Shown in pieces: positions 26,892 to 37,643 of a stretch of 64,000 nt of DNA. A model generated the notes under the pieces. It was given only the letters and a program-made list of their open reading frames with translations. It made no database searches and had not been told where the DNA came from. The position numbers were made by a program, and so were the translations under genes. Every line of letters begins with the position of its first letter. Position 1 is the stretch's first letter. Source of the DNA: Polaromonas sp. (lineage in GTDB: Bacteria > Pseudomonadota > Gammaproteobacteria > Burkholderiales > Burkholderiaceae_C); NCBI GenBank assembly GCA_013298815.1, contig JAAFJF010000002.1, positions 78,981-142,980 of the forward strand, given 5' to 3'.

Positions 26892-28094
26892 GTGACAGCT
26901 AAGCGTGTGATTGTTTTACACGACGAGCGACTTGCGAATAGTGCAGAACCATCGCTGCTTCAACTAACGGACTTAAAACCTGTTGTTGCCGATGGTTTGC
27001 TAGCCGACCAGTTAGGGAGGCAGTTGCATGATCTGCGCATCAGCGTGACGGATAGATGCAATTTTCGCTGCAGCTACTGCATGCCCAAAGAAGTTTTTAA
27101 CAAAGACTATCCTTATCTACCACATTCATCACTTTTGACTTTTGAAGAAATCACGCGCTTGGCGAATGTGTTTATGTCACATGGTGTTCGCAAAATCAGA
27201 CTCACGGGTGGCGAGCCACTGTTGCGTAAAAATATTGAAATCCTGATTGAGCAATTAGCCGCTTTGCGAACACAAGATGGCGGAAAGCTGGATCTGACGT
27301 TGACAACCAATGGCTCATTACTCGCCAAAAAAGCAGTTGCATTGAAAGCTGCGGGCTTGCAACGCGTGACTGTCAGCTTAGATGGTTTAGATGACGCTGT
27401 TTTCAGAAGCATGAATGATGTGGACTTTCCCGTTGCAGATGTTCTGGCGGGGATTGAAGCTGCACGCCAAGCGGGACTGGGTTTGGATAAACAAGGTCAT
27501 TTCAGTGGCATCAAAATCAACATGGTAGTGAAACGTGGCACCAATGCTGAGCAAATTTTGCCTATGGCCAGACATTTTCGTGGAACGGGGATGGTTTTGC
27601 GGTTCATTGAGTACATGGACGTAGGCGCGACTAATGGCTGGCGTATGGATGATGTACTGCCATCTGCTGAAGTCATCAAACTTATCCAATCTGAAATGCC
27701 TTTGGTTCAACTTGAGCCATCACAAGCTGGCGAAACAGCTCAACGTTGGGGTTATGCGGATGCTATGGGCAAGCACGACCCAAGCTTGGGTGAGATTGGT
27801 GTCATCAGCAGCGTGACGCAGGCTTTTTGCAGTGATTGCAACCGGGCCAGATTGTCCACGGAAGGCAAGTTGTATTTATGCTTGTTTGCCAGCCAAGGCT
27901 ATGATTTTCGCCCTCTGTTACGTGAATCAAGTGTTAGCGACAAAGCCAATGATTCAACGATTACAACCGCTTTGGCCCACATTTGGCGTGGCAGGAATGA
28001 TCGCTATTCAGAACTGCGCAGCACCATGCCAGCGGACAAAACATCTGCTACGATTTCTGGTAAACGCGTTGAGATGAGCTATATCGGTGGATAA
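26892..28094 (+). CDS. moaA: GTP 3',8-cyclase (radical SAM, MoaA)
   Basis: MoaA converts GTP into the precursor of cyclic pyranopterin, the first step of molybdenum cofactor synthesis. The N-terminal radical SAM cluster motif is [10 protein letters not shown], and the second Fe-S site is [31 protein letters not shown] is the SAM-binding region. The protein ends in the conserved Gly-Gly. GTG 26892 is the likely start; the first 45 residues are longer than in most homologues. mobA overlaps its end by eight bases. Confidence 0.95.
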   Translation: MTAKRVIVLHDERLANSAEPSLLQLTDLKPVVADGLLADQLGRQLHDLRISVTDRCNFRCSYCMPKEVFNKDYPYLPHSSLLTFEEITRLANVFMSHGVRKIRLTGGEPLLRKNIEILIEQLAALRTQDGGKLDLTLTTNGSLLAKKAVALKAAGLQRVTVSLDGLDDAVFRSMNDVDFPVADVLAGIEAARQAGLGLDKQGHFSGIKINMVVKRGTNAEQILPMARHFRGTGMVLRFIEYMDVGATNGWRMDDVLPSAEVIKLIQSEMPLVQLEPSQAGETAQRWGYADAMGKHDPSLGEIGVISSVTQAFCSDCNRARLSTEGKLYLCLFASQGYDFRPLLRESSVSDKANDSTITTALAHIWRGRNDRYSELRSTMPADKTSATISGKRVEMSYIGG

Positions 28095-28716
28095 AAGTCA
28101 AATTACAGGCATTTTGTTAGCAGGCGGTCGCGGCTCTCGCATGGGAGGCGTTGACAAAGGCTTGCAGGTTTATAACGAAACACCTTTAGCAAAGCATGCC
28201 ATCGACCGACTGCGACCACAAGTTGGGAAAATAATCATCAACGCCAACCGCAACTTAGAAACCTATCAAGCTTGGGCCTCCGAAATGGCAGCCGAAGTAG
28301 TTGTTGACGGACTTGCAGACTTTGCTGGACCATTAGCTGGTTTCTTGGTTGGGCTTCAGCATTGCAAAACTCGTTTTCTGATAACTGTGCCCTGTGACAC
28401 ACCACGTTTCCCTTCGGATTTAGTTACCCGGTTATCTGATGCGTTAGTTCAACATGACGCAGATATAGCCATGGTAAGCAGTCCAGATGAAGAAGGCGTT
28501 TTACGACATCAACCTGTCTTTTGTTTGATGAAACGTGAGCTGGTAGAAAGTCTAACAACGTTCACAGATGCGGGTGGTCGGAAAATAGGTGCGTGGGCGG
28601 TGCAACACAAGATCGCACGTATCGACTTTAACGAAGCACATGACGACCCCAAAGCTTTTTACAACGCCAATACATTAGATGATTTGCAGCAACTGAGCGC
28701 CTATGAAAAGTATTGA
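28087..28716 (+). CDS. mobA: Molybdenum cofactor guanylyltransferase
   Basis: MobA attaches GMP to molybdopterin to form MGD. The N-terminal nucleotide-binding motif is [36 protein letters not shown] and [12 protein letters not shown] are further family signatures, the latter with the Asp that binds Mg. GTG 28087 lies inside the last codons of moaA, and the C-terminal end overlaps moeA by 14 bases. The 209 residues are of normal length. The three genes form a tightly packed operon. Confidence 0.94.
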   Translation: MDKSQITGILLAGGRGSRMGGVDKGLQVYNETPLAKHAIDRLRPQVGKIIINANRNLETYQAWASEMAAEVVVDGLADFAGPLAGFLVGLQHCKTRFLITVPCDTPRFPSDLVTRLSDALVQHDADIAMVSSPDEEGVLRHQPVFCLMKRELVESLTTFTDAGGRKIGAWAVQHKIARIDFNEAHDDPKAFYNANTLDDLQQLSAYEKY

Positions 28717-30004
28717 CCAAATCGCGTCAGAACTTGCTGGTTATGACCCAAATGCGTTACGCGCAGATAAAGTCAATACCTTTCTTGCAGAACTGGTAAG
28801 CCCAGTTGCAGACATCGAAACCGTTGCCTTGTTTGATGGTTTGAATCGAGTATTGGCAGACGACATCACCTCACCCATCAGCGTGCCACCGCATGACAAC
28901 TCAGCGATGGATGGTTTTGCATTTGATGGTGCGCAACTAAGCATCGGTCGTGCGCTAGAGCTGAAAATGATCGGAACTGCATTTGCGGGCAAAGCTTGGC
29001 AAGGAACCATAGTCCACGGTGAGTGCGTAAAAATCATGACAGGTGCGATCATGCCCCAAGGACTTGATACCGTTGTGCCGCAAGAAATGGTCACCGTGAA
29101 TGCCGAAAAAACACAGGTGACAATTCCACCCAATGCATTGCAGGCAGGAGATAACCGCCGAAAAGCTGGTGAAGATTTGCAACAAGGTTCACCGGCACTA
29201 CTCAAAGGCGCACACCTAACACCAGCTGCTTTAGGCTTGATAGCGAGCTTGGGATTACCCACCGTCAAGGTCTACCGTAAAATACGCGTTGCTTACTTTT
29301 CCACAGGCGATGAAATTCTAAGTTTGGGAGATGCGCCGCGTGAAGGCGCTGTCTATGACAGCAACCGTCACACCCTGTTTGGTTTACTCACTCGCATGGG
29401 TTGTGAGGTGATTGACATGGGTGTTGTTCACGATGAACCTGCGCTTTTAGAGGCGGCTTTTGTAAAAGCGGCTGATGTTGCCGATGCCATTATCACCAGC
29501 GGCGGCGTTAGCGTGGGGGAAGCCGATTACACCCGTGCCATGATGAAAAAGCTGGCTTCAGAATCAAGTAGTGGCTTAGGCGGTGTTGCATTTTGGCGTA
29601 TCGCCATGCGGCCTGGTCGACCCATGGCAGTTGGACGTATTGGGACAAAATCTTCCGTGCTATTCGGCTTACCAGGCAACCCCGTGGCTGTGATGGTAAC
29701 CTTCCTAGCTTTTGTCCGACCTGCCCTTTTACGAATGATGGGTTCTACTGCGTCAAACCCACCGCTCCTCAAAGCGCGCTGCACAGAAGCAATACGCAAA
29801 AAACCGGGGCGTACTGAATACCAGCGCGGAACGGTCACTACATCACGCGATGGGAACCTCGAAGTCAAGACGACTGGCAACCAAGGTTCTGGCGTTTTGA
29901 GCTCTATGGTTAAAGCAAACGGTTTAATCGTACTTCACCACGATCAAAGCTCGATAGCAGTTGGCGATGAAATTGATGTGATGATATTTGATGGCGTGAT
30001 TTAG
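28703..30004 (+). CDS. moeA: Molybdopterin molybdenumtransferase
   Basis: MoeA inserts molybdate into adenylylated molybdopterin. Domain landmarks are VPPHDNSAMDGFAFDG, KIMTGAIMPQGLDTVV, YFSTGDEILSLGD and ITSGGVSVGEADYT. The active-site loop FGLPGNPVAVMVTF completes the set. Length is 433 residues. It is the last gene of moaA-mobA-moeA, converging on the RND pump gene with 23 bp between stops. No molybdoenzyme is encoded in this window. Confidence 0.95.
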   Translation: MKSIDQIASELAGYDPNALRADKVNTFLAELVSPVADIETVALFDGLNRVLADDITSPISVPPHDNSAMDGFAFDGAQLSIGRALELKMIGTAFAGKAWQGTIVHGECVKIMTGAIMPQGLDTVVPQEMVTVNAEKTQVTIPPNALQAGDNRRKAGEDLQQGSPALLKGAHLTPAALGLIASLGLPTVKVYRKIRVAYFSTGDEILSLGDAPREGAVYDSNRHTLFGLLTRMGCEVIDMGVVHDEPALLEAAFVKAADVADAIITSGGVSVGEADYTRAMMKKLASESSSGLGGVAFWRIAMRPGRPMAVGRIGTKSSVLFGLPGNPVAVMVTFLAFVRPALLRMMGSTASNPPLLKARCTEAIRKKPGRTEYQRGTVTTSRDGNLEVKTTGNQGSGVLSSMVKANGLIVLHHDQSSIAVGDEIDVMIFDGVI

Positions 30005-30027
30005 TCTCACCATCAATTGCCAAATAT

Positions 30028-33000
30028 TCACTTAGCCACAAATTCTGGCGTGTGAGTTAACACCGGCTCAGTATTTTCTTTAGCTGTCTTGGCGCCTGGT
30101 ACTGCTTTACGGGCAAATATGCTGTACATCGTAGGAACAACAAAAATTGTTAAAAGCGTGCCCAATGACATACCGCCAACAATCACCCAGCCAATTTGAA
30201 TACGACTCTCTGCACCAGCACCCGTGGACAATGCTAAGGGCAATGCACCTAATACCATAGCGCCTGTTGTCATCAAAATGGGGCGTAGCCGTTGTGAAGA
30301 AGCTTTAATCAAGGCATCAATCATGGGCATACCATCCGTACGCAGTTGATTGGTGAACTCCACAATCAAAATGCCGTGTTTGGTGATAAGACCAACCAGT
30401 GTGATTAAACCAATTTGTGAATACACATTAAGCGAGCCTCCACTCCATTGCAAAGCCAACAGAGCGCCAATCATAGACATGGGCACAGACAACATAATAA
30501 CGAACGGGTCAATGAAGCTCTCAAACTGAGCAGCCAAAACTAAAAAGATAAACAACAACGCAAGGGCGAAAACCAAGCCAAGCGAACCTTGCGAGTTTTT
30601 AAACTCACGCAAGCTGCCATTCAAATCTGTGCTGTAGCCGGGCTTCAACACTTTTTGTGCCGTAGCTTCTAAGAATTCCAACGCCTGCCCTTGTGAGTAG
30701 TTTGGCGCCAAGTTTGCGGTAATGGACACTGATCGACGTTGCCCAAAATGGTTCAACTCACGAGGCGCAACAGCTTCACGAACTTTGACCAATGCCGACA
30801 GGGGAATCATGGCTTCATTGCGTCCACGAACAAAGATTTTTTCAATGTCGTCTGGTGTGTCTCTGCCAGAAGCTTGCGTTTGTACAATCACATCGTATTG
30901 ATCTGCATCACGCTTGTAGCGGGTCACTTGTCGACCACCCAGCATGGTTTCGATAGCGCGTGCGACAACTTCGACGCTGACACCTAAATCGCTGGCTTTG
31001 GCGCGGTCAACATCGATTTTTAGCTCTGGCTTATTCAAGCGCAAATCAATATCAGGCGTCAGGAAGCCCGGATTTTTACCAATTTCATCCATGAATTGAC
31101 GTGTCACTGCGTTGAGGTTTTGATAGCTTTCTGAAGTCACCAAAACGAAGTTGATAGGTCGTTCACGAAAGCCTTGCCCCAAAGACGGTGGCGTGATTGG
31201 AAAAGCAGTTACACCAGCCAAACGGCCAAAACTTGGTTGCATTTCACGCGCTAATTCAAGCGTCGTCTTTTTACGCTCGTTCCAATCAACGGCACGATAA
31301 AAGACATTGGCTTGTGAAACAGTAGGGTTTCCAGCAGTCACAAAGATGCGGTCAAACTCTTTGTATTTCATGCCCATTTTTTCCATCTCATTCACGTATT
31401 TTGAGGTGAAATCAAGTGTCGAACCATCGGGCGCATTCACGACTGCCAAGATGACACCTCTATCTTCTAAAGGCGACAACTCACGTTTCATATTCGGCAA
31501 GATGATGAAAATCGAATAGGCACAAATCGCCATCACACCTAAAACAATCCAGCGTGTATTCAAAAATGTGCGTTTAAAAGATGCTAGAAAACCTGTTCTT
31601 TGATACTGCTTATCGTAGCCGGTCGTCACAATCCAACGTAGTAATTTACTATAGCCGTTGGTTGTACCCGTTAGCACTTTTTCCATTGTCCTATCAAACC
31701 AATTGGGGCTTGGATTGTGCTTCAATAATAACGAGCACATCATGGGAGACAAAGTCAAAGCGACAAAGCCAGAAACCACAACCGCACCAGCCAAAGCTAA
31801 TGCAAACTCAACAAACAAACGCCCTGTGCGCCCCGGTGTAAATGCAAGTGGTGCATATACCGCAACCAAAGTCGCCGTCATAGTTACCACCGCAAAACCG
31901 ACCTCACGAACACCTTTTATGGCAGCAGAGAACGGATCTAAACCCTCTTCAATATGTCGGTAAATATTTTCCAAAACAACAATTGCATCATCTACAACAA
32001 GACCAATCGCTAGCACCAGGGCAAGTAAGGTTAAAGTATTGATGGTAAAGCCTGCCAGCGCCATCATCGCAAACGCGCCAATCAAACTCACAGGGATAGT
32101 AATGATGGGAATGATCGAAGCGCGTAAGGTACGCAGAAATACAAAAATAACCAGCGCAACCAAAACGATAGCTTCAAAAATGGTTTGGTAGACGTTACTG
32201 ATTGATCGCTCAATAAACACTGAGTTGTCGTTCGCAACATCAATCGTCATGTCAGCAGGTAGATCCGCCTTAAGCTTAGGAATCATGTCTCGCACACCTT
32301 GCGATAACACCAAGGGATTGGCCGTGGCTTGGCGAATAACGCCCACGGAAATAGCATATTTACCATTCAGGCGAACAGAGCTGCGCTCTTCCGCCGCACC
32401 TTCTTGAATGCGAGCCACATCGCGCATTTTGACTGGGAAGCCATTCACAGTTTTGATGACAATGTCTGCAAACTGCGCGGGTTTTTCTAAGCTGGTTTGC
32501 GACGTAACGCTAAACTCTCGTGTGGTTGATTCAATACGCCCAGCAGGGATTTCAATGTTGTTACGGCGGATGGCGTCTTCAGCATCCTGAGTTGTTAATT
32601 TATAAGCCGCCAGCTTGTCGGTATCCAACCATACACGCATAGCATATTTGCGCTCACCAAAAATACGTACGTCGGCAGCACCCGTTACCGTTTGCAGGCG
32701 TGGCTTAACGATGCGATTCACCAAGTCATTGATTTGAAGCGGGTTCAAAGTGTCGCTTGAAAACGCTAACCAAATAACAGGAAAAGCGTCGGACTCAACT
32801 TTGGCAATCACAGGCTCTTCAATGGCGGCTGGCAAACGGTTACGTACGCGTGAAGTACGGTCGCGGACTTCTGCAGCAGCAGAGTCAGCGTCTTTTTCTA
32901 AGCGAAAACGCACGCTGATTTGTGCTTGTTCAGCACGACTGACAGAAGTAATGACGTCAACAGCGTCAATACCGGCAATAGAGTCTTCCAAGGTTTTGGC

Positions 33001-33189
33001 GATTTGTGATTCGATCACCTCCGCCGATGCGCCCGGGTAGCGCACGCTGACAGTGACAACAGGCTCGTCAATTTTTGGATATTCTCTAACAGACAAGCGC
33101 GTGAAACTGACTGCACCAATCAAAACAACAAGCAGCGATAAAACTGTAGCAAGTACAGGTCTGCGGATAGACGTTTCTGCGAGTTGCAT
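30028..33189 (-). CDS. RND-family efflux pump, inner-membrane component
   Basis: The 1053-residue protein has the RND layout: TM1 near the start (VLATVLSLLVVLIGAVSF), a large periplasmic loop, a central set of spans, a second loop and a final set. The proton-relay Asp pair is in LAIGLVVDDAIVVLENIYRH. The opening MQLAETSIRRPVLATVLSLL and the HAE-1-like GYSTDLNGSLREFKN region favour a hydrophobic-drug or multidrug pump over a metal pump; the substrate is unknown. It overlaps the adaptor gene by ATGA. No outer-membrane factor is encoded nearby. Confidence 0.93.
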   Translation of the reverse strand: MQLAETSIRRPVLATVLSLLVVLIGAVSFTRLSVREYPKIDEPVVTVSVRYPGASAEVIESQIAKTLEDSIAGIDAVDVITSVSRAEQAQISVRFRLEKDADSAAAEVRDRTSRVRNRLPAAIEEPVIAKVESDAFPVIWLAFSSDTLNPLQINDLVNRIVKPRLQTVTGAADVRIFGERKYAMRVWLDTDKLAAYKLTTQDAEDAIRRNNIEIPAGRIESTTREFSVTSQTSLEKPAQFADIVIKTVNGFPVKMRDVARIQEGAAEERSSVRLNGKYAISVGVIRQATANPLVLSQGVRDMIPKLKADLPADMTIDVANDNSVFIERSISNVYQTIFEAIVLVALVIFVFLRTLRASIIPIITIPVSLIGAFAMMALAGFTINTLTLLALVLAIGLVVDDAIVVLENIYRHIEEGLDPFSAAIKGVREVGFAVVTMTATLVAVYAPLAFTPGRTGRLFVEFALALAGAVVVSGFVALTLSPMMCSLLLKHNPSPNWFDRTMEKVLTGTTNGYSKLLRWIVTTGYDKQYQRTGFLASFKRTFLNTRWIVLGVMAICAYSIFIILPNMKRELSPLEDRGVILAVVNAPDGSTLDFTSKYVNEMEKMGMKYKEFDRIFVTAGNPTVSQANVFYRAVDWNERKKTTLELAREMQPSFGRLAGVTAFPITPPSLGQGFRERPINFVLVTSESYQNLNAVTRQFMDEIGKNPGFLTPDIDLRLNKPELKIDVDRAKASDLGVSVEVVARAIETMLGGRQVTRYKRDADQYDVIVQTQASGRDTPDDIEKIFVRGRNEAMIPLSALVKVREAVAPRELNHFGQRRSVSITANLAPNYSQGQALEFLEATAQKVLKPGYSTDLNGSLREFKNSQGSLGLVFALALLFIFLVLAAQFESFIDPFVIMLSVPMSMIGALLALQWSGGSLNVYSQIGLITLVGLITKHGILIVEFTNQLRTDGMPMIDALIKASSQRLRPILMTTGAMVLGALPLALSTGAGAESRIQIGWVIVGGMSLGTLLTIFVVPTMYSIFARKAVPGAKTAKENTEPVLTHTPEFVAK

Positions 33190-34598
33190 CAGGACTTCCT
33201 TCTCATGTTTCCAGCTGATTTAGGATCGGCATTAGATGCGCTTTCCAAGCATGGATTCGGGCCCTGCAATGGCTTTTGTACAGATTTCGCATTTACTTGG
33301 GATTTGCCAGGCATTGCTGGCGGTATTACTGCGGTCGCTGGTGGCGCAGGTGGTACAGCAGCGGGACTACCTGCTAAAGGAATAGCACCTGATGCACTGG
33401 GTGCAACAACCGCAGGTTTGCCACTTGGTTTGCCCAGCTCAACAACTTTGACCGCAGTACCATCTTTTTGAACACGTTGTTGACCTGCGATAACGACTTC
33501 GTCACCGTCAACCAAACCTTCCAAAATTTCGACTTTGCCAGGCTTACGGATGCCAACTTTGACTTCAACGCGTTGGGTAGTTTTGGTTTCTTTGTCGACA
33601 CCATCTAGCAACTTAATGACAAACTGCTTACCAGCTTGAGGCACGATTGCCTCTTCGGGTACAACAATCGCTTTTTCCCGCTCACTAAACACAGTGTTTA
33701 CCCGCGCGAACATACCTGGGCGAAGTTGATTTTGGCGGTTATCAATACAAGCGCGCACACCGACTGATCGACCGTTGGCATCCAGCAATGGGTCAATCGC
33801 TTGAATCACAGCAGTGAATTTACGGCCAGGCAACGCATCCATGTCCACCTGCGCTTTTTGACCTTTTTTTACTTTACTTTGAAACCGCTCAGGAAGACGA
33901 AAATCCACAAACACAGCAGCGATGTCCTCAACATTGACTATGTCGCCACCGTCTTTCAAATAATCACCTACGTTGACGGTACGAATCCCCGTCATGCCAT
34001 CGAACGGGGCAGTGATTTTGAGACGCGATGCTGTGGCTTGTGAAAGCGATAGCTTCGCTTGCGCCACTTCTAAATTTGCAGCGCTTTCTTCTACGGAGCG
34101 TTTGCTGATGAAGTTTTGCACAACCAGCTCTTGGTTGCGCTTGTGGTTGGCTTGTGCGATGGACAACTCTGCTTGGCTTTGCTTGACTTGTGCTAACTGT
34201 AATTGGTCATCGAACTGTACCAATAATTGCCCTTTTCTAACCCGCTCGCCATCTTTAAAGTTGAGCTGCGTGATGCGACCACTCACCTCTGGCCGCAGCG
34301 TTACGCCTTGGCGTGACTTTAAGCTGCCCACGGCTTGTGTATCGTCCGTCAACTTCATCACCTCGACTTTGGCGGACTCAACCGAAGGCGGTCGTACAGG
34401 TGCTGCGACACCAGCAACTGGTGCGGTATTTGGCGAACTATTTAGGGTTGCAGCTGAGGCTACTGTCGCCGTAGCTGATGTTACATTTGTTGTTACAGCA
34501 GAGCCTGAAGATGCCTTATTTTGATACCACCACGCAGCACCAGAGGCAGCCGCAATGCCTAAAACAGCAACTATTGAGTAAACCGATTTTGAAGCCAT
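33189..34598 (-). CDS. RND efflux periplasmic adaptor
   Basis: This membrane fusion protein links the RND pump to an outer-membrane channel. An N-terminal anchor (SIVAVLGIAAASGAAWWYQ) is followed by a Thr/Ala/Val-rich spacer. The barrel-sandwich motif RPEVSGRITQLNFKDGERVRKG, a coiled-coil hairpin with EESAANLEVAQAKLSL, and the half GMTGIRTVNVGDYLKDGG come next. The C-terminal 80 residues are a Pro/Ala-rich tail ending NMRRKS, longer than usual. Length is 469 residues. It is the first gene of a two-gene operon. Confidence 0.92.
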   Translation of the reverse strand: MASKSVYSIVAVLGIAAASGAAWWYQNKASSGSAVTTNVTSATATVASAATLNSSPNTAPVAGVAAPVRPPSVESAKVEVMKLTDDTQAVGSLKSRQGVTLRPEVSGRITQLNFKDGERVRKGQLLVQFDDQLQLAQVKQSQAELSIAQANHKRNQELVVQNFISKRSVEESAANLEVAQAKLSLSQATASRLKITAPFDGMTGIRTVNVGDYLKDGGDIVNVEDIAAVFVDFRLPERFQSKVKKGQKAQVDMDALPGRKFTAVIQAIDPLLDANGRSVGVRACIDNRQNQLRPGMFARVNTVFSEREKAIVVPEEAIVPQAGKQFVIKLLDGVDKETKTTQRVEVKVGIRKPGKVEILEGLVDGDEVVIAGQQRVQKDGTAVKVVELGKPSGKPAVVAPSASGAIPLAGSPAAVPPAPPATAVIPPAMPGKSQVNAKSVQKPLQGPNPCLESASNADPKSAGNMRRKS

Positions 34599-34716
34599 AA
34601 ATGTAATATTTGTCTCAGTTTTAAATTGATTTGGTTATACACAAGCGATCAGGAAATCTTGCAAATGTAAACAATACTTTACAAAGACTTTACACAAAGT
34701 CCTAAAGTATTGAAAA

Positions 34717-35172
34717 CTACTTCTCGGTTATTTGTGCTTTCAAAACACCCATATTCGCCAACGCGTCTGCACGCTCATTGCCAGGATCGCCAGCATGCCC
34801 TTTGACCCATAGCCACTCGATTGTATGCCCGCTAGCATTTACAAGTGTGTCCAGCTTTTGCCACAAATCAACGTTTTTGACGGGCTGTTTTGCCGCCGTC
34901 TTCCAGCCTTTCGCTTTCCAACCAGGTAGCCATTCGGTCATACCTTGCAATACATATTTGCTGTCTATATATATAGCCACATCGCAAGGTCGTTTTAAAG
35001 CACTCAAAGCTTCTATCACTGCCGTCATTTCCATGCGGTTGTTAGTCGTTAAAAGCTCACCCCCAAAGAGTTCTTTTTCTGCATGCCCCGTTGACCGCAG
35101 AATTGCCCCCCAGCCGCCAGGGCCTGGGTTACCTTTGCAAGCGCCATCTGTGTAAATTATTATTTTATTCAT
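34717..35172 (-). CDS. rnhA: Ribonuclease HI
   Basis: RnhA removes the RNA strand of RNA-DNA hybrids. All catalytic carboxylates are visible: Asp in [17 protein letters not shown], Glu in [12 protein letters not shown], Asp in [11 protein letters not shown] and Asp in [12 protein letters not shown]. The basic-protrusion region [20 protein letters not shown] is present. Length is 151 residues. It follows a methyltransferase gene with 20 bp between, as in gloB-yafS-rnhA of enterobacteria. Confidence 0.96.
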   Translation of the reverse strand: MNKIIIYTDGACKGNPGPGGWGAILRSTGHAEKELFGGELLTTNNRMEMTAVIEALSALKRPCDVAIYIDSKYVLQGMTEWLPGWKAKGWKTAAKQPVKNVDLWQKLDTLVNASGHTIEWLWVKGHAGDPGNERADALANMGVLKAQITEK

Positions 35173-35192
35173 GGATTTCTACTGAAAAATAT

Positions 35193-36065
35193 CTATTTTC
35201 CGTGCATAACCTTTTTATTTATTGACTTAGTAGCTACTGAAACAGGAGCAGAGTTTATAATTTTATTCAGTTTTTTAAGAGGCCTCATCATACGCATGCC
35301 GCGTACCCGTTTCACAGCAACCACAAAGTAAACCGCGCCAAAAATCGGCCAATAACGTTCGCCCAACTTGTCTATCCAAGCAAAACGTTGCAACATGCCG
35401 GCGCTTCTAACTGCAGGCCGGTAGCATCCAAAATAAGTCGGCTCTACATCGAAATTAAGCAGTCTTAACCAATCTCGCAAACGCCTGTAAGCAATCATCT
35501 CGCCCGCTTCAGGCAAATACAAATCACCGAAATTGAGCCGTTTATAAAGATGACTCCGCTTTTGCTTAAAACCCCACAGACTCAAGGGATTAAAACCACA
35601 AATGATTAATTTACCCTCCGGCACCAAAACGCGTTCGGCTTCGCGCAAAGTAGCGTGCGGGTCAGGGCTGAGCTCGAGGCTGTGCGGCAATATCAGCAAG
35701 TCAAGACTATTTTCAGCAAAAGGAAGTGCTTCAAACTCTGTAAAGAATGCTATTTTTTTACCTACTTCTTGTTCTGATTGTGTCGCGTCATTCGAAATAT
35801 TTTTTGAATCTACTGTTTCGCACACAGTCGATGTATTTGATGCTCGAACATCTGTTTTATTTACAGCAAAATCAGGATTAATCTCAGGCAGATTTAGGGA
35901 AGCGATCCATCGATGTGGTATGCGACTAACCTGCAGAGCGTCTAACGCTGGCAGCCCTAGCTGTAAAGCGTGGTAGCCAAAAATGTCAGCTACAGTACGT
36001 TCAAATTGAGCAAGCTCCCAATCCAATAGATATTGACCAGGAGGAGTTTTTAGCCAATTTTGCAA
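35193..36065 (-). CDS. Predicted SAM-dependent methyltransferase (YafS-like position)
   Basis: The 290-residue protein opens WLKTPPGQYLLDWELAQFE. Its central region DLLILPHSLELSPDPHATLREAERVLVPEGKLIICGFNPLSLWG is typical of Class I methyltransferases. Residues about 78-105 form a hydrophilic Ser/Thr/Asp/Glu-rich segment (ASNTSTVCETVDSKNIS...) inserted between the expected SAM-binding strands, so the glycine-rich motif I is not clear. Its place between mltD/gloB and rnhA matches yafS. The substrate is unknown. Confidence 0.82.
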   Translation of the reverse strand: MQNWLKTPPGQYLLDWELAQFERTVADIFGYHALQLGLPALDALQVSRIPHRWIASLNLPEINPDFAVNKTDVRASNTSTVCETVDSKNISNDATQSEQEVGKKIAFFTEFEALPFAENSLDLLILPHSLELSPDPHATLREAERVLVPEGKLIICGFNPLSLWGFKQKRSHLYKRLNFGDLYLPEAGEMIAYRRLRDWLRLLNFDVEPTYFGCYRPAVRSAGMLQRFAWIDKLGERYWPIFGAVYFVVAVKRVRGMRMMRPLKKLNKIINSAPVSVATKSINKKVMHGK

Positions 36066-36110
36066 GTTTTTTGATTCAGTTGAATTGAGATTTAGCTTTC
36101 ATCGCTTAAG

Positions 36111-37643
36111 TCATTTGCTTTTAGCGGCACGAGTTAATTTTGCTTTTTTCCCGCCTCTACTGCCCTTACGGCTTATTGATTTCACTTTGGCCGGCAGGTA
36201 CAAAACGACCGATTGCTTGGCTTTGAATGTGCTTGCTACGGCTACCTTGTTCCAATCAGCCACACTGGCAGTCGTCACTTTATAACGTTTAGCAATAGAT
36301 GCAACGGTTTCAGACTTGCGCAACTTCACCAACATGCGTTTCAGCACAATTTCCGGTGAAAAACTAACTTGCCCGTTGTCGGCTACATGCTCTGAGACAT
36401 CTTTATCTTGCTTAGCAGACCTTGGTACCAAAAGCGTTGAACCCTGCTTAATCAGCATACGTGGCGGAATACGATTCAGCTCGCGAAACTGAGTTTCATT
36501 CATACCCACGCGCTTCGCAGCGTCAACAACCTTCATAGTTGTAGGCGCTACCCAAACCGTCCAGCCCGCAGTTTGTCCATTGTGAATGGATAAATTGCGT
36601 TCGAAAATTCCTGCGCTATCCCATGGCAACAAAATACGCGGAGTGCCCGCTGCAAAAATAACTGGTTTGTTGGCTGACGGGTTCAAGGACTTGAAATCTT
36701 CCAGTTTGATTTCTGCCAGCTTTGCAGCTAACGCCACGTCTAGGTCACGCGTGATGGTGACCGTTTGAAAATAAGGATGGTTAGGTATCTCAGGCAAAGC
36801 GGCGTTGAACAGCTGCGGATTAGCTACGATATTTTTAACAGCCAGCAATTTAGGCACGTAATTGCGAGTCTCGTCTGGCATGGTCAGGCTGCTGTAATCA
36901 GTTGCCAAGCCTTCGCGTTGATTTTTAGCAATCGCACGACCAACCGAGCCTTCGCCCCAGTTGTAAGCAGCTAATGCCAAATGCCAATCGCCAAACATGC
37001 GATGCAGCTTCTGCAGATAGTCCAAAGCCGCCTTGGTTGACGCCAGGACATCGCGCCTATCGTCTCTGAATACGTTTTGTTTGAGTGAAAAATATTTGCC
37101 GGTTGCTGGCATAAACTGCCACATACCTGCAGCTTTTGCGCCTGAGACAGCCTGAGGATTGAACGCGCTTTCAATAAACGGCAGCAAGGCCAATTCCGTA
37201 GGCATGTTACGGCGCTCCAGCTCCTCAACAATATGATACAAATACTTGCTTGACCGCTCAGTCATACGACCGATATAACTTGGACGTGTGGCGTACCATT
37301 GTTCTTGGCTAACTACAAGCTCAGAGGACAAAGTATTCATAGCAAAACCGCGACGAATTCTGGCCCATAAATCGGCGTCGCTGGTTGGTGGCCCTACAGG
37401 AATAGTTTCTTCTGTAGTTCTTGCTGGCAAAGCAGATAGATTTAACTTATCTTGTACAACCGCTGGAGCAATAATTGCAGTAGTTGCAACTTTTGGGGTC
37501 TCAATTTGCAACTGTTGCGTACGGGGGGCTTGCTCAATTTTTTCGTTTTGATTTTGAACCTGTGCGGTCTGGGCGCATGCGCCTAAAAACAAGCTAATGG
37601 CGACAGTAAAAAGTGGATAGCGTTGCTTAAAAAATAAAGTCAT
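36111..37643 (-). CDS. mltD: Membrane-bound lytic murein transglycosylase D with LysM repeats
   Basis: MltD cleaves glycan strands, forming 1,6-anhydro-muropeptides. A lipoprotein signal is clear (LFTVAISLFLGAC, Cys at about 22). The SLT domain has the catalytic Glu in LLPFIESAFNPQAVSGAKAAG and MWQFMPATG. Two LysM domains lie in the C-terminal third: VVDAAKRVGMNETQFRELN with LLVPR, and TVASIAKRYKVTTASVADWN. The frame extends to 37661, but ATG 37643 overlaps the gloB stop codon (TAATG) and places the signal peptide correctly. The tail is very basic. Confidence 0.94.
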   Translation of the reverse strand: MTLFFKQRYPLFTVAISLFLGACAQTAQVQNQNEKIEQAPRTQQLQIETPKVATTAIIAPAVVQDKLNLSALPARTTEETIPVGPPTSDADLWARIRRGFAMNTLSSELVVSQEQWYATRPSYIGRMTERSSKYLYHIVEELERRNMPTELALLPFIESAFNPQAVSGAKAAGMWQFMPATGKYFSLKQNVFRDDRRDVLASTKAALDYLQKLHRMFGDWHLALAAYNWGEGSVGRAIAKNQREGLATDYSSLTMPDETRNYVPKLLAVKNIVANPQLFNAALPEIPNHPYFQTVTITRDLDVALAAKLAEIKLEDFKSLNPSANKPVIFAAGTPRILLPWDSAGIFERNLSIHNGQTAGWTVWVAPTTMKVVDAAKRVGMNETQFRELNRIPPRMLIKQGSTLLVPRSAKQDKDVSEHVADNGQVSFSPEIVLKRMLVKLRKSETVASIAKRYKVTTASVADWNKVAVASTFKAKQSVVLYLPAKVKSISRKGSRGGKKAKLTRAAKSK

